In this document: piece after piece, positions 35,325-42,226 of the stretch
Layout of the letters: the number at the start of each line of letters is the position of its first letter
How positions within the stretch are numbered: the stretch's first letter is position 1
IMG/VR virus record: IMGVR_UViG_3300032246_001180
Span: 1 to 64,000 of that record
Reading direction: 5' to 3' (one strand)
DNA length: 64,000 bases
Source of the DNA: a virus
Made by a program: the position numbers and the translations under genes
The notes under the pieces: generated by a model
Told to the model about the DNA's origin: nothing
The model's database searches: none
Seen by the model: the letters and a program-made list of their open reading frames with translations, nothing else

Positions 35325-35783
35325 ATGACAAGCATATCCCTATTCCCGCAATGGGAACAACTCCATAAGTCTTTGGATCCTTTCACCGTTGGTTTCAATG
35401 ATGTATTTGACCAACTACAGGACGTGTCTAAAACAATCACCAAAGGCGTACACAACTACCCTCCATATAATATCAAACAAGTCAAAGATAACAAATTCGT
35501 TATCGAAATGGCTGTTGCAGGCTTTGCTAAAACTGATATTGAAGTAACTTTGGAAGGTAATAAATTGGTTATCAAAGGTGAAACCAAAGATTCAGAACCA
35601 GAAGAAAACTTCATTTTCAAAGGTATTGCTAACCGCAATTTTATCCGTCAATTTACATTGGCAGACAAGATTGAGATTAAAGATGCCGAAATTGCAAATG
35701 GTATGTTAAAAGTTTGGTTGGAAAATATTGTGAAAGCCCAAGACGCAGTAAAGAAAATTACTGTAAAAGAAAAGGGTGAATAA
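35325..35783 (+). CDS. Small heat shock protein Hsp20
   Basis: 152 residues from ATG 35325, which follows AAGGAG. The alpha-crystallin domain spans about 45-140: YNIKQVKDNKFVIEMAVAGFAKTDIEVTLEGNKLVIKGE, with the conserved ANRNFIRQFTLADKIEIKDAEIANGMLKVWLE. An N-terminal FPQWEQLHKSLDPFTVGFNDVFDQL matches IbpA-like proteins. It holds unfolding proteins during infection; phage Hsp20 genes are common in marine T4-like phages. The hairpin leader might act as an RNA thermometer, which is unproven. Confidence 0.9.
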   Translation: MTSISLFPQWEQLHKSLDPFTVGFNDVFDQLQDVSKTITKGVHNYPPYNIKQVKDNKFVIEMAVAGFAKTDIEVTLEGNKLVIKGETKDSEPEENFIFKGIANRNFIRQFTLADKIEIKDAEIANGMLKVWLENIVKAQDAVKKITVKEKGE

Positions 35784-35942
35784 ATGGCTAAAATGTTAAA
35801 AAGGCTAGCGAAGTTATTTGAAGCCAATAAAAGTTCGCCATTAGAAAGATTCATTAATAGCAAGTATCCTCAAAATGCTTCTGATGTTGAGTATTGGACA
35901 AAACAATACCAACAATCACAGTATTGGTCGAGAGGTCTATAA
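35784..35942 (+). CDS. Small unknown protein after hsp20
   Basis: 52 residues (AKMLKRLAKLFEANKSSPLERFINSKYPQNASDVEYWTKQYQQSQYWSRGL), starting directly after the hsp20 stop and overlapping the next small ORF by one base (TAATG). The basic amphipathic N-terminal helix and the SDVEYWTKQY segment recall small DUF3563-like phage and bacterial proteins. It is probably real, as coupling is tight on both sides. Function unknown. Confidence 0.55.
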   Translation: MAKMLKRLAKLFEANKSSPLERFINSKYPQNASDVEYWTKQYQQSQYWSRGL

Positions 35943-36031
35943 TGAAGAAATTTTTCAAACAAATGTATGAAGCTTGGGTTGAAGCTCGTAAGATGCAAGC
36001 CGAACACGTTATTCGTAGCCGTAGAGGCTAA
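35942..36031 (+). CDS. 29-residue coupled small ORF
   Basis: KKFFKQMYEAWVEARKMQAEHVIRSRRG is a single basic amphipathic helix. Its ATG overlaps the preceding stop (TAATG), and the next small ORF starts one base after its stop. Such small helical proteins occur in T4-like early regions. Evidence is limited to coupling and open frame. Confidence 0.4.
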   Translation: MKKFFKQMYEAWVEARKMQAEHVIRSRRG

Positions 36032-36032
36032 T

Positions 36033-36107
36033 ATGAATAATTGGTGGCCTGTATCGGACGAAGAATGGGAAAATTTAAATTTTCCCAAAAAACAACCAAC
36101 TAAGTAA
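36033..36107 (+). CDS. 24-residue small ORF rich in Trp and acid residues
   Basis: MNNWWPVSDEEWENLNFPKKQPTK starts one base after the preceding stop and ends just before a terminator-like hairpin. It has three Trp in 24 residues. It is possibly a real microprotein in the hsp20 operon; evidence is only spacing and frame. Confidence 0.35.
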   Translation: MNNWWPVSDEEWENLNFPKKQPTK

Positions 36108-36116
36108 GTGGTAAAC

Positions 36117-36158
36117 AAATAGGGGGTTGTTGCCGATCCCCTATTTTATCTGTATAAT
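36117..36158 (+). terminator. Terminator hairpin overlapping a promoter
   Basis: AAATAGGGG (36117-36125) pairs with CCCCTATTT (36138-36146) around a 12-base loop, with TTTTA after it. A minus-10 TATAAT at 36153-36158 with TTGCCG at 36130-36135 (17-base spacer) gives a possible promoter for the next genes inside the same segment. Confidence 0.5.
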
Positions 36159-36167
36159 GGACACATT

Positions 36168-36362
36168 ATGAAAACTTTGAACAGACAAATACTAAAAAAA
36201 GTTCGTTCTCACACGAACCATGATATCTATTATACCTTTTCTCATTGGGAACCTAAAGAGATTGAAGGTGTAAAGTTTATTCCTGTAGTAAAAAATCCTC
36301 CTAATAATCAAACCCAAACCATACACTATATGCGTAAAGATAGTTTGGAGTATGTTAAATGA
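36168..36362 (+). CDS. Small unknown protein before the split carbamoyltransferase
   Basis: 64 residues, basic (KTLNRQILKKVRSHTNHDIYYTFSHWEPKEIEGVKFIPVVKNPP, then HYMRKDSLEYVK). It looks like a small alpha/beta domain. It is preceded by the TATAAT-containing segment at 36153 and overlaps the carbamoyltransferase start by four bases (ATGA), so the two are coupled. No family recognised. Confidence 0.5.
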   Translation: MKTLNRQILKKVRSHTNHDIYYTFSHWEPKEIEGVKFIPVVKNPPNNQTQTIHYMRKDSLEYVK

Positions 36363-37291
36363 AGGTGTTGGGAATAAGCACTTCACATAATGCATCCATC
36401 TGCCAAGTTACAGATGGTAAAATTGATTTTTACCTTGAAGAAGATAGATTCAACAAAAGAAAAAATTGGAATCCAAATATAAAAGAACAAGAATATCTTT
36501 CTATTAAAGAACGGGCTAACATTGAATATGATAAAGTAATTATTGCTTCCTTTGATAGACGATTTCCTAATAATTATACTGGTGATTTAGATAAAAATAT
36601 TAACTCTAATATTTTGAAACAATTAAAAGGAAATCCTCAATTTTATTTTTTTTCTTATTATCATCATTTATATCATGCATATTCAGGATTTTATTTTTCA
36701 AATTTTGAAGATGCCATCTGTATTGTGATGGATGGTGCTGGCGCTCAACCATATTTCTCTCATAGAAAATTCTGTCCAGAAGTAGAGAGTATCTATTACT
36801 TAAATAAATTTGAACATAAATTGCTATGCAAACATTTATCAAATGCTAGATATGTTCATAGTAAAGATGATGTAATACATCCAGCAGAATATATTAATAT
36901 TGATGGAGTAGATTTACAATTTGGATCAGCACCTAGTAGTGGCCATAAATTTGGAGCTCTAACACATAGACTAGGATTAGGTGATGGTAATGAAGCAGGT
37001 AAAACTATGGGTCTTGCCAGTTATGGTAATCTAACTGGTGATAGACCAGAAGACTTAGCAAGACAACTACAAGAAGAAACTAAGTTGGATACAATTGAAT
37101 TAATTAAAAAAGCAATTTCATATAACGATTGCAAGAATATTGTGTTGTCTGGTGGTTATGCTTTAAATTGCGTTAACAATTATGAATATTTAAAAGAATT
37201 TCCTGACCACAATTTCTTTGTGGATCCTGTTGCACATGATGGCGGTACTGCCATTGGTGCTGCTTTATGGGCTTATCACCATGCAAAGTAA
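36359..37291 (+). CDS. Carbamoyltransferase N-terminal subunit (split gene)
   Basis: 310 residues carrying only the Kae1-like catalytic domain of the NodU/CmcH family: GISTSHNASICQ at the start, EEDRFNKRK, YYHHLYHAYSGFY, VMDGAG, GNEAGKTMGLASYG, VLSGGYALNCV and VAHDGGTAIGAA near the end. It stops where the single-chain enzyme at 5490 continues into a linker and the YrdC-like domain. The second half is a separate ORF whose ATG overlaps this stop by 11 bases. No other lesion is seen, so a working two-subunit enzyme is plausible. Confidence 0.75.
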   Translation: MKVLGISTSHNASICQVTDGKIDFYLEEDRFNKRKNWNPNIKEQEYLSIKERANIEYDKVIIASFDRRFPNNYTGDLDKNINSNILKQLKGNPQFYFFSYYHHLYHAYSGFYFSNFEDAICIVMDGAGAQPYFSHRKFCPEVESIYYLNKFEHKLLCKHLSNARYVHSKDDVIHPAEYINIDGVDLQFGSAPSSGHKFGALTHRLGLGDGNEAGKTMGLASYGNLTGDRPEDLARQLQEETKLDTIELIKKAISYNDCKNIVLSGGYALNCVNNYEYLKEFPDHNFFVDPVAHDGGTAIGAALWAYHHAK

Positions 37292-37817
37292 AATTATACA
37301 CAATAAAGAAAAAGTTGTTGAGCATTTACTTGACCAAAAAGTTGTTGCTATTTTTCAAGGACAATCTGAATGGGGTCCTAGAGCTCTAGGCAATCGTTCT
37401 ATTCTTTTTGATCCACGAAATCCAAAAGGCAAAGATATTATTAATGGTATCAAAAAACGTGAATGGTTTAGACCATTTGCTGGAACAATCATGTTAGAGT
37501 ATGTACATGATTATTTTGAAATGTTAACATTGAAAGAATCTCCTTATATGTCTTTTGCCATTCAAGCAAAAGAAAAAGCAAAAAAAGAAGTGCCATCAAT
37601 TATTCACGTTGACAATACTTGCAGAATACAAACAGTAACTAGAGAACAGAATAAACATTTCTACGAACTGATTGAAGAATTTTATAACAAAACTGGAGTA
37701 CCAATTCTATTCAATACCTCGTTTAATTTGGCCGGCGAACCATTGGTAGAAACTCTTGCAGATGCTATAGATACCGTTAACAGGTCAGAAATTGATTACA
37801 TCTATGTACCAAAATAA
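37281..37817 (+). CDS. Carbamoyltransferase C-terminal subunit (split gene)
   Basis: 178 residues from ATG 37281, in the +1 frame relative to the N-terminal part. It holds the YrdC-like C-terminal domain: VVAIFQGQSEWGPRALGNRSILFDPRNP, REWFRPFAGTIMLE, HVDNTCRIQTVTREQNKHFYELIEEFYNKTGVPILFNTSFNLAGEPLVE. All conserved residues match the single-chain copy at 5490. An in-frame continuation from upstream is closed, so translation must reinitiate or shift frame. Either a natural gene split or a recent frameshift could explain it. Confidence 0.75.
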   Translation: MQSKIIHNKEKVVEHLLDQKVVAIFQGQSEWGPRALGNRSILFDPRNPKGKDIINGIKKREWFRPFAGTIMLEYVHDYFEMLTLKESPYMSFAIQAKEKAKKEVPSIIHVDNTCRIQTVTREQNKHFYELIEEFYNKTGVPILFNTSFNLAGEPLVETLADAIDTVNRSEIDYIYVPK

Positions 37818-37825
37818 ATATTTAC

Positions 37826-37907
37826 GTCAACTCGTTAATGCACCATCAAAGGATGCCGTGGAATTTATTTTGTGCATTTCTACCACAAGGCCAAATTTGG
37901 AGTTGAC
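37826..37907 (+). promoter_or_regulatory. Candidate pseudoknotted leader RNA
   Basis: Three complementary pairs interlock: GTCAACTC (37826-37833) with GAGTTGAC (37900-37907); AATGCAC (37837-37843) with GTGCATT (37872-37878); GCCGTGG (37855-37861) with CCAC-aa-GGC (37883-37891). The last two cross, forming a pseudoknot inside the outer stem. The outer stem covers most of the GGAG ribosome site (37899-37902) of the ORF at 37908. Pseudoknotted wcaG-type elements are known upstream of sugar-epimerase genes in cyanobacteria and phages; whether this is one is untested. Confidence 0.4.
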
Positions 37908-37931
37908 ATGAACACAAAAAACTTTTATAAT
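37903..37931 (+). promoter_or_regulatory. Perfect consensus sigma70-type promoter before the heptose genes
   Basis: TTGACA (37903-37908), 17 bases, TATAAT (37926-37931). It overlaps the outer arm of the candidate leader RNA and the start codon at 37908. It should drive the nucleotidyltransferase and kinase genes with a start near 37938. Confidence 0.7.
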
Positions 37932-38096
37932 TATTTTAAATACTCTGGTATCAATATCACTTTAAAATTAAATCCATTTCATTGGAGAATCAGTTGTGCA
38001 TACAACAAAACTAATGATGTTTGGGAAGCAGATGCTTTTGTTTTAGAACTTTTGCCTTTGACGTTGCGAGTTTGGTTTGATAATGGTGATTGGTAA
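37908..38096 (+). CDS. Small unknown protein at the head of the heptose cluster
   Basis: 62 residues from ATG 37908 (GGAG at 37899-37902). The sequence SGINITLKLNPFHWRISCAYNKTNDVWEADAFVLELLPLTLRVWFDNGDW, written here in part, looks like a beta-rich domain with a conserved-looking NPFHW and a Trp-ending tail. It overlaps the next gene by 14 bases. The perfect promoter at 37903 would start downstream of this ATG, so translation needs readthrough transcripts. Function unknown. Confidence 0.5.
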   Translation: MNTKNFYNYFKYSGINITLKLNPFHWRISCAYNKTNDVWEADAFVLELLPLTLRVWFDNGDW

Positions 38097-38496
38097 GAAA
38101 ATAATTGTTAATGGTACATTCGATATACTTCACGTTGGCCACATTGCACTTTTAGAATATGCTAGAAGTCTTGGTGACCAACTATTGGTGTGTATAGATA
38201 GTGATAGGCGAGTAAAAGAACTCAAAGGAGAATCTCGTCCAATCAATAATCAATATGACCGAATCAGAATGTTGTGTGCGTTGAGAAGCGTTGACATGGT
38301 TTGGGTATTTGATACAAAAGAAAAACTGATTGAACAAATTAAATTGTATCAACCAGATATTATGGTAAAAGGTTCCGACTACAAAGGTAAATCTGTGGTT
38401 GGAGAATCTTTATGTAAAGAGGTAATTTATTATGACAGAACAGAACACTCAACAACAAACACAATTCAGAATATTATTGATAGGCGACCATTGTGA
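38083..38496 (+). CDS. HldE C-domain-like heptose-1-phosphate adenylyltransferase
   Basis: 137 residues from ATG 38083. IIVNGTFDILHVGHIALLEYARSLGDQLLVCIDSDRRVKELKG has the HxGH motif (H17, H20), followed by RPINNQYDRIRMLCALRSVDMVWVFD, VKGSDYKG and HSTTNTIQNI. This matches the RfaE2/HldE adenylyltransferase domain, which makes ADP-heptose from heptose-1-phosphate. It overlaps the kinase gene by 65 bases in another frame. Other cytidylyltransferase-like substrates are possible, but the kinase and epimerase neighbours support the heptose pathway. Confidence 0.7.
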   Translation: MVIGKKIIVNGTFDILHVGHIALLEYARSLGDQLLVCIDSDRRVKELKGESRPINNQYDRIRMLCALRSVDMVWVFDTKEKLIEQIKLYQPDIMVKGSDYKGKSVVGESLCKEVIYYDRTEHSTTNTIQNIIDRRPL

Positions 38497-39193
38497 AGAT
38501 GTTTATCAATATGGTATCGTTGACAGAATAAGTCCTGAAGCTCCTGTTCCTGTTTTTCTCCAACAAAACCATGTTATAAAACCAGGCATGGCCGGCAACG
38601 TCTGTGAAAACTTTAAAGCTTTAGGCTGCGATGTTAATTATATACACGGCATGACTTCTGTTAAAACTAGATTGATTGACAGTAGAAGCAAACAACATAT
38701 TGTGCGTATTGATGATGACGTTTTATCAGAACCCATCAGATTTTGGACTGTTGTTCCGCCTGGTTATGATGCAATTGTTATTAGTGATTATAATAAAGGT
38801 ACAATAACTTACGAATTGATTGAAGAATTACGAAAAGACTTTAAAGGTCCTATATTTGTTGACACCAAAAAAACAGATTTAAGCCGAATGGAAGGTTGCT
38901 TTGTCAAGATTAATTCGTTAGAATATTCCAGAATAACTTCAAAGTGTAACAATTTAATTGTTACGGCCGGTGCAGAAGGTGCTTACTATAATGGCACAAG
39001 GTACCCAACAATGAAGGTAGAAGTTGCTGATGTGTGTGGTGCAGGTGATACTTTTCTAGCAGCACTCACATATCAATATTTGTTATGCAAAGATATAACA
39101 CGTTCAATTCCTTTTGCAATAAGGGCATCTGAAATAACTGTTCAACATATAGGTGTTTATGCACCAGATTTAGGAGAAATAAATGCGCCTTGA
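38432..39193 (+). CDS. HldE N-domain-like heptose-7-phosphate kinase
   Basis: 253 residues of the PfkB/ribokinase family. ILLIGDHCEDVYQYGIVDRISPEAPVPVF is the hallmark start of RfaE1/HldE kinases. IVISDYNKGTI lies mid-protein, and DVCGAGDTFLAAL holds the catalytic GAGD Asp. It is shorter than the bacterial domain (about 310), with the middle reduced. It would phosphorylate D-heptose-7-phosphate at C1. In bacteria kinase and adenylyltransferase are fused in that order; here they are separate and reversed. Confidence 0.7.
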   Translation: MTEQNTQQQTQFRILLIGDHCEDVYQYGIVDRISPEAPVPVFLQQNHVIKPGMAGNVCENFKALGCDVNYIHGMTSVKTRLIDSRSKQHIVRIDDDVLSEPIRFWTVVPPGYDAIVISDYNKGTITYELIEELRKDFKGPIFVDTKKTDLSRMEGCFVKINSLEYSRITSKCNNLIVTAGAEGAYYNGTRYPTMKVEVADVCGAGDTFLAALTYQYLLCKDITRSIPFAIRASEITVQHIGVYAPDLGEINAP

Positions 39194-39539
39194 AGGATTT
39201 GTAGAAAAAGGTTGGGGCCACGAATTAATTTGGGCAACCAACGAACACTATTGTGGCAAATTGTTGAAGTTCAATAAAGATGCTAGATTCAGTATGCACT
39301 TTCATGCTCAGAAAGATGAGAGTTGGTATGTGTTAGATGGACTATTTAAAATTGTATTCATCGAAACAAATGATGCTTCATTACACGATATCACGTTGAA
39401 ATCTGGTGATGTGTGGCGCAATCGACCACTACAACCACATCAAGTAATTTGTTTGGAAGAAGGAACAATTATTGAAGTGAGTACGCCAGATTCAGTAGAA
39501 GATAACTATCGAGTTATGAAAGGCGATAGTCAAAAGTGA
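39183..39539 (+). CDS. Cupin-fold protein, sugar-phosphate isomerase-like
   Basis: 118 residues. VEKGWGHELIWATNEHYCGKLLKFNKDARFSMHFHAQKDESWYVLDG gives cupin motif 1 (HFH...E) and RPLQPHQVICLEEGTIIEVSTP motif 2, as in mannose-6-phosphate isomerase-type cupins. It overlaps the kinase by 11 bases and the HldD-like gene by four, so it is in the same operon. It may isomerise or bind a sugar phosphate for the heptose genes, possibly filling the place of a missing isomerase. Substrate unproven. Confidence 0.6.
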   Translation: MRLEGFVEKGWGHELIWATNEHYCGKLLKFNKDARFSMHFHAQKDESWYVLDGLFKIVFIETNDASLHDITLKSGDVWRNRPLQPHQVICLEEGTIIEVSTPDSVEDNYRVMKGDSQK

Positions 39540-40318
39540 ATATCTTATTAACAGGTCACCGTGGCTTTATCGGTTCACACTTGCTTAAAGCATTAGAAGA
39601 AAAAGAACATAATGTATCAACCTATGAGTGGGATGATGGCAATATGCCTAGTATCATGGAACAAGATTGGGTAATCCATGTTGGTGCCATTAGTTCTACA
39701 GCCGAAAGAGATGTGGAAAAAGTGATGCGACAAAATGTGGATTTTACCACACAACTATATGACGCTTGCAAAACTTTTGGAGTTAACTTCCAATTCTCTA
39801 GTTCTGCATCTGTCTACGGTTCAGTAAGCACGTTTAAAGAAGATGCTCCTGTTGATCCTAGAACGCCCTACGCATGGTCCAAGTATCTGTGTGAGCGACA
39901 TATCAACAGACATATGGGTGGAAATGTAACTCAGATGTTTAGGTATTTTAATGTATACGGACCTGAAGGTGAAGAACACAAAGGCGACCAAGCCAGTCCA
40001 TATTATAAATTTACCAAACAGGCAAAGTATGGCGAAAAAATTAAAGTATTTGATGGTAGTGGAAAATTTCATAGAGATTTTATCCATGTCAGTCAAATCG
40101 TGGATATGCACCTTAGATTCTTAGATATTAAAGAATCTGGTACATGGAATTTTGGCACAGGTTCAACTAGAACATTTTTAGAAGTTGCGAATGAAATAGG
40201 ACAAAAATATCCATCTGTGATAGAATATGTTACTATGCCAAAAGAACTTGAACAATCATATCAAAAGTACACTTGTGCTGATATGACAAAAACTAATAAC
40301 ACACTAAACGAAAGGTAA
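39536..40318 (+). CDS. HldD-like NAD(P)-dependent sugar epimerase
   Basis: 260 residues of the extended short-chain dehydrogenase family. TGHRGFIGSHL binds NAD(P); SSSASVYG and YAWSKYLCE give the Ser and YxxxK catalytic residues. The segment RYFNVYGPEGEEHKGDQASPYYKF, then KVFDGSGKFHRDFIHVSQIVDMHLRFL and SGTWNFGTGSTRTFLEVA, closely follows HldD, which converts ADP-D-glycero- to ADP-L-glycero-D-manno-heptose. It is shorter than HldD (310) at the C-terminus. It ends the heptose operon. Confidence 0.7.
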   Translation: MNILLTGHRGFIGSHLLKALEEKEHNVSTYEWDDGNMPSIMEQDWVIHVGAISSTAERDVEKVMRQNVDFTTQLYDACKTFGVNFQFSSSASVYGSVSTFKEDAPVDPRTPYAWSKYLCERHINRHMGGNVTQMFRYFNVYGPEGEEHKGDQASPYYKFTKQAKYGEKIKVFDGSGKFHRDFIHVSQIVDMHLRFLDIKESGTWNFGTGSTRTFLEVANEIGQKYPSVIEYVTMPKELEQSYQKYTCADMTKTNNTLNER

Positions 40319-40321
40319 ATT

Positions 40322-40771
40322 ATGTCTATTACAATTAAAAATCTTGAGAGTGCTTTGGCTGGTGAGTCAATGGCACATATTAAGTATCGCTACTTTGCGA
40401 AGATTGCGATGGAAGAAGGATTTGAAGATGTTGCAAAACATTTTTGGCACACGGCAGACCAAGAATTACTTCATGCATGGGGTCATCTTGAGTTGTTGAT
40501 TGGTAAGCCTTCAACAAAAGAATGTCTTGAAAAGGCAATCGAAGGTGAAACCTATGAGTATACAGAAATGTATCCTAAGTTTGAAGAAGAAGCCGAATTA
40601 GAAGGCAATGATGATGCCATGCTTGAAGCTAGATTACAGGCTGCTGAAAGCAAGGAACACGCCGAACAGTTCAAACAAATTTTAATTAAAGCAGAGAAAC
40701 GATTCAACGCTTTGAAGAAAATTGAAGAACGTCATGCTAACGCATATAAACAAAAATTAGGAGAACTATAA
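40322..40771 (+). CDS. Rubrerythrin-type diiron protein
   Basis: 149 residues with the four-helix diiron pattern: LAGESMAHIKYRYFAKIAMEEGFEDVAKHF (Glu ligand E15), ADQELLHAWGHLELL (E48, H51), EGETYEYTEMYPKFEEEAELEG and AAESKEHAEQFKQIL. Rubrerythrins reduce peroxide with electrons from a rubredoxin domain. That domain is not fused here; it is the next gene, whose ATG overlaps this stop by one base. The pair may protect against oxidative stress during infection. Confidence 0.8.
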   Translation: MSITIKNLESALAGESMAHIKYRYFAKIAMEEGFEDVAKHFWHTADQELLHAWGHLELLIGKPSTKECLEKAIEGETYEYTEMYPKFEEEAELEGNDDAMLEARLQAAESKEHAEQFKQILIKAEKRFNALKKIEERHANAYKQKLGEL

Positions 40772-40911
40772 TGGAAATCGAAAATCAATATGTTTGTATT
40801 GTTTGTGGCCATGTTCACCACGAACAAACTGAAGGTCGTTGGGAAGATTTACCTGATGATTTCACTTGTCCAGAATGTGGTTGTGGTAAAGAAGATTACG
40901 AATTACTGTGA
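40771..40911 (+). CDS. Stand-alone rubredoxin-like protein
   Basis: 46 residues: EIENQYVCIVCGHVHHEQTEGRW is followed by DLPDDFTCPECGCGKEDYELL. The CxxCG and CPxCG knuckles (C9, C12, C33, C36) form a rubredoxin iron site. It starts on the last base of the rubrerythrin stop and overlaps the dCMP deaminase GTG start by four bases. It looks like the electron-donor domain of rubrerythrin split into its own gene. It is shorter than typical rubredoxins (52-54). Confidence 0.75.
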   Translation: MEIENQYVCIVCGHVHHEQTEGRWEDLPDDFTCPECGCGKEDYELL

Positions 40912-41465
40912 AACAAAAATTCATTAACGCTTACATGGATGTTGCCCGCCGTTTTGCACAGTTATCTAGTGCAAGACGATTAAAGGTGGGTGCCATCATT
41001 GTCAAAGACGATAGGATTATTTCTATTGGTTACAATGGTATGCCTGCCGGTTGGGACAATAATTGTGAACATAAAGAATATATGGATCCAGATGCTGGTG
41101 GTTGGTTAAGTCCGGATGAAATTGAACAACGATGGCCTAACCAAGAACAACAATTACCAAAAGAATCAAATATTTGGAAACGATATTCTCTTAAAACCAA
41201 AGATGAAGTCATTCATGCCGAAGCTAATGCGATTGCCAAACTTGCTAAGTGTACCGAATCAGGGGACGGATCCACCATGTTCCTGACCCATGCACCGTGC
41301 ATACATTGTGCCAAACAGATTTATACCGCAGGCATTAAAACGGTATATTTTGGTTCGGCATATAGGGACGATATAGGCTTGACATTTCTGAAAAAGTGTG
41401 ATATACTAGTACATCAAGTGAATAGAGATGTTTCACCTGGTGAAATTGACACTATCGCTAAATAG
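40908..41465 (+). CDS. cd: dCMP deaminase
   Basis: 185 residues from a GTG start coupled to the rubredoxin stop. The zinc site is HAEANAI (H103, E105) and PCIHC (C131, C134). SSARRLKVGAIIVKDDRIISIGYNGMPAGWDNNCEH is typical of T4-like dCMP deaminases. It makes dUMP for thymidylate synthesis. A strong sigma70-type promoter lies within its last quarter (41379-41407), pointing toward the metallopeptidase and tRNA genes. Confidence 0.92.
   Translation: MKQKFINAYMDVARRFAQLSSARRLKVGAIIVKDDRIISIGYNGMPAGWDNNCEHKEYMDPDAGGWLSPDEIEQRWPNQEQQLPKESNIWKRYSLKTKDEVIHAEANAIAKLAKCTESGDGSTMFLTHAPCIHCAKQIYTAGIKTVYFGSAYRDDIGLTFLKKCDILVHQVNRDVSPGEIDTIAK
41379..41407 (+). promoter_or_regulatory. Sigma70-type promoter inside the dCMP deaminase gene
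   Basis: TTGACA (41379-41384), 17 bases, TATACT (41402-41407). A near-consensus promoter within coding sequence, 109 bases before the metallopeptidase ATG. It may feed the tRNA array. Confidence 0.6.
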
Positions 41466-41515
41466 AAAAGGGTGTCAGTCGTACTATAGTCTTAATTGTG
41501 CAAGGATAAGGCAAA

Positions 41516-42085
41516 ATGAAACTGAGCATAATTGGTTGTCCTGATAAAAAAAGATTTCGTCCGTATATCAAAAGAGCAGCATTGTTTTATGCTGGAGAAT
41601 TGCTTACGCCGAAAATGAGAGAAAACGTTTATATAAAAATTAAGTTTAATAGTAAGATTGATGCTTTTGGTTATGCCTCTGTAGAAGATTATAATGATAG
41701 CGGTAAACCTAGAGATTTTTTAATTGAGTTGTATCCGCATCTAGCTGCATATGATATATTGAAAACTCTAGCACATGAAATGGTTCATGTAAAGCAATAT
41801 GCATATTCAGAAATGAATGAAGAAGGAAATAGATGGAAAGGCAATCGTGTGGATTTATCAACGATTGATTACTGGACTGAACCGTGGGAAATAGAAGCAC
41901 ACGGAATGGAACCAGGATTATTTACAAAGTTTGCAATCAAGGAAAAGTTGTGGGAAGTTTTTGACTATGTGCAGAATCCAGATAGTCCAATAGTACCTGA
42001 AATGTTAGGATTTAAAGAAGATAAGTCGGAAAATATTGTAATCACAACATTAGAAACAGAAGATAACACCTATATACAATTATGA
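41516..42085 (+). CDS. SprT-like zinc metallopeptidase-type protein
   Basis: 189 residues. LKTLAHEMVHVKQYAYSEM contains HExxH (87-91), and EPWEIEAHGMEPGLF supplies the third ligand region typical of SprT-like and minigluzincin proteins. YIKIKFNSKIDAFGYAS is a beta strand region before it. The substrate is unknown; SprT-type proteases cleave DNA-bound proteins. AAGGATAAGG precedes the ATG. A coupled micro-ORF follows, then the tRNA array. Confidence 0.6.
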   Translation: MKLSIIGCPDKKRFRPYIKRAALFYAGELLTPKMRENVYIKIKFNSKIDAFGYASVEDYNDSGKPRDFLIELYPHLAAYDILKTLAHEMVHVKQYAYSEMNEEGNRWKGNRVDLSTIDYWTEPWEIEAHGMEPGLFTKFAIKEKLWEVFDYVQNPDSPIVPEMLGFKEDKSENIVITTLETEDNTYIQL

Positions 42086-42156
42086 AAAATACAAATTACA
42101 CATCACTACCAACAAATTTATGGCTCTTGAGTTTAGCCAGAATGGGGTTCGTGTAA
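42082..42156 (+). CDS. 24-residue micro-ORF coupled to the metallopeptidase
   Basis: KNTNYTSLPTNLWLLSLARMGFV starts with an ATGA overlap on the metallopeptidase stop. It is a short hydrophobic, basic peptide. An alternative frame at 42120-42194 gives another 24-residue peptide that ends in the terminator loop. Only the coupling supports it. Confidence 0.3.
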   Translation: MKNTNYTSLPTNLWLLSLARMGFV

Positions 42157-42181
42157 ACAATTCGTTGAGAATTACATACAG

Positions 42182-42212
42182 AACCCTAGACTAAACATCT
42201 AGGGTTTTTTTT
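42182..42212 (+). terminator. Terminator before the tRNA array
   Basis: AACCCTAGA (42182-42190) / TCTAGGGTT (42198-42206), a seven-base loop and eight T. The stem core CCCTAGA/TCTAGGG is repeated at 42721. Confidence 0.85.
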
Positions 42213-42226
42213 CGTTTATGTTTTTT

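Noticed and set aside
36359-37817. Carbamoyltransferase as a pseudogene
   Set aside because: Both halves keep all motifs, each has a start, and the linker is cleanly missing; decay would leave other lesions.
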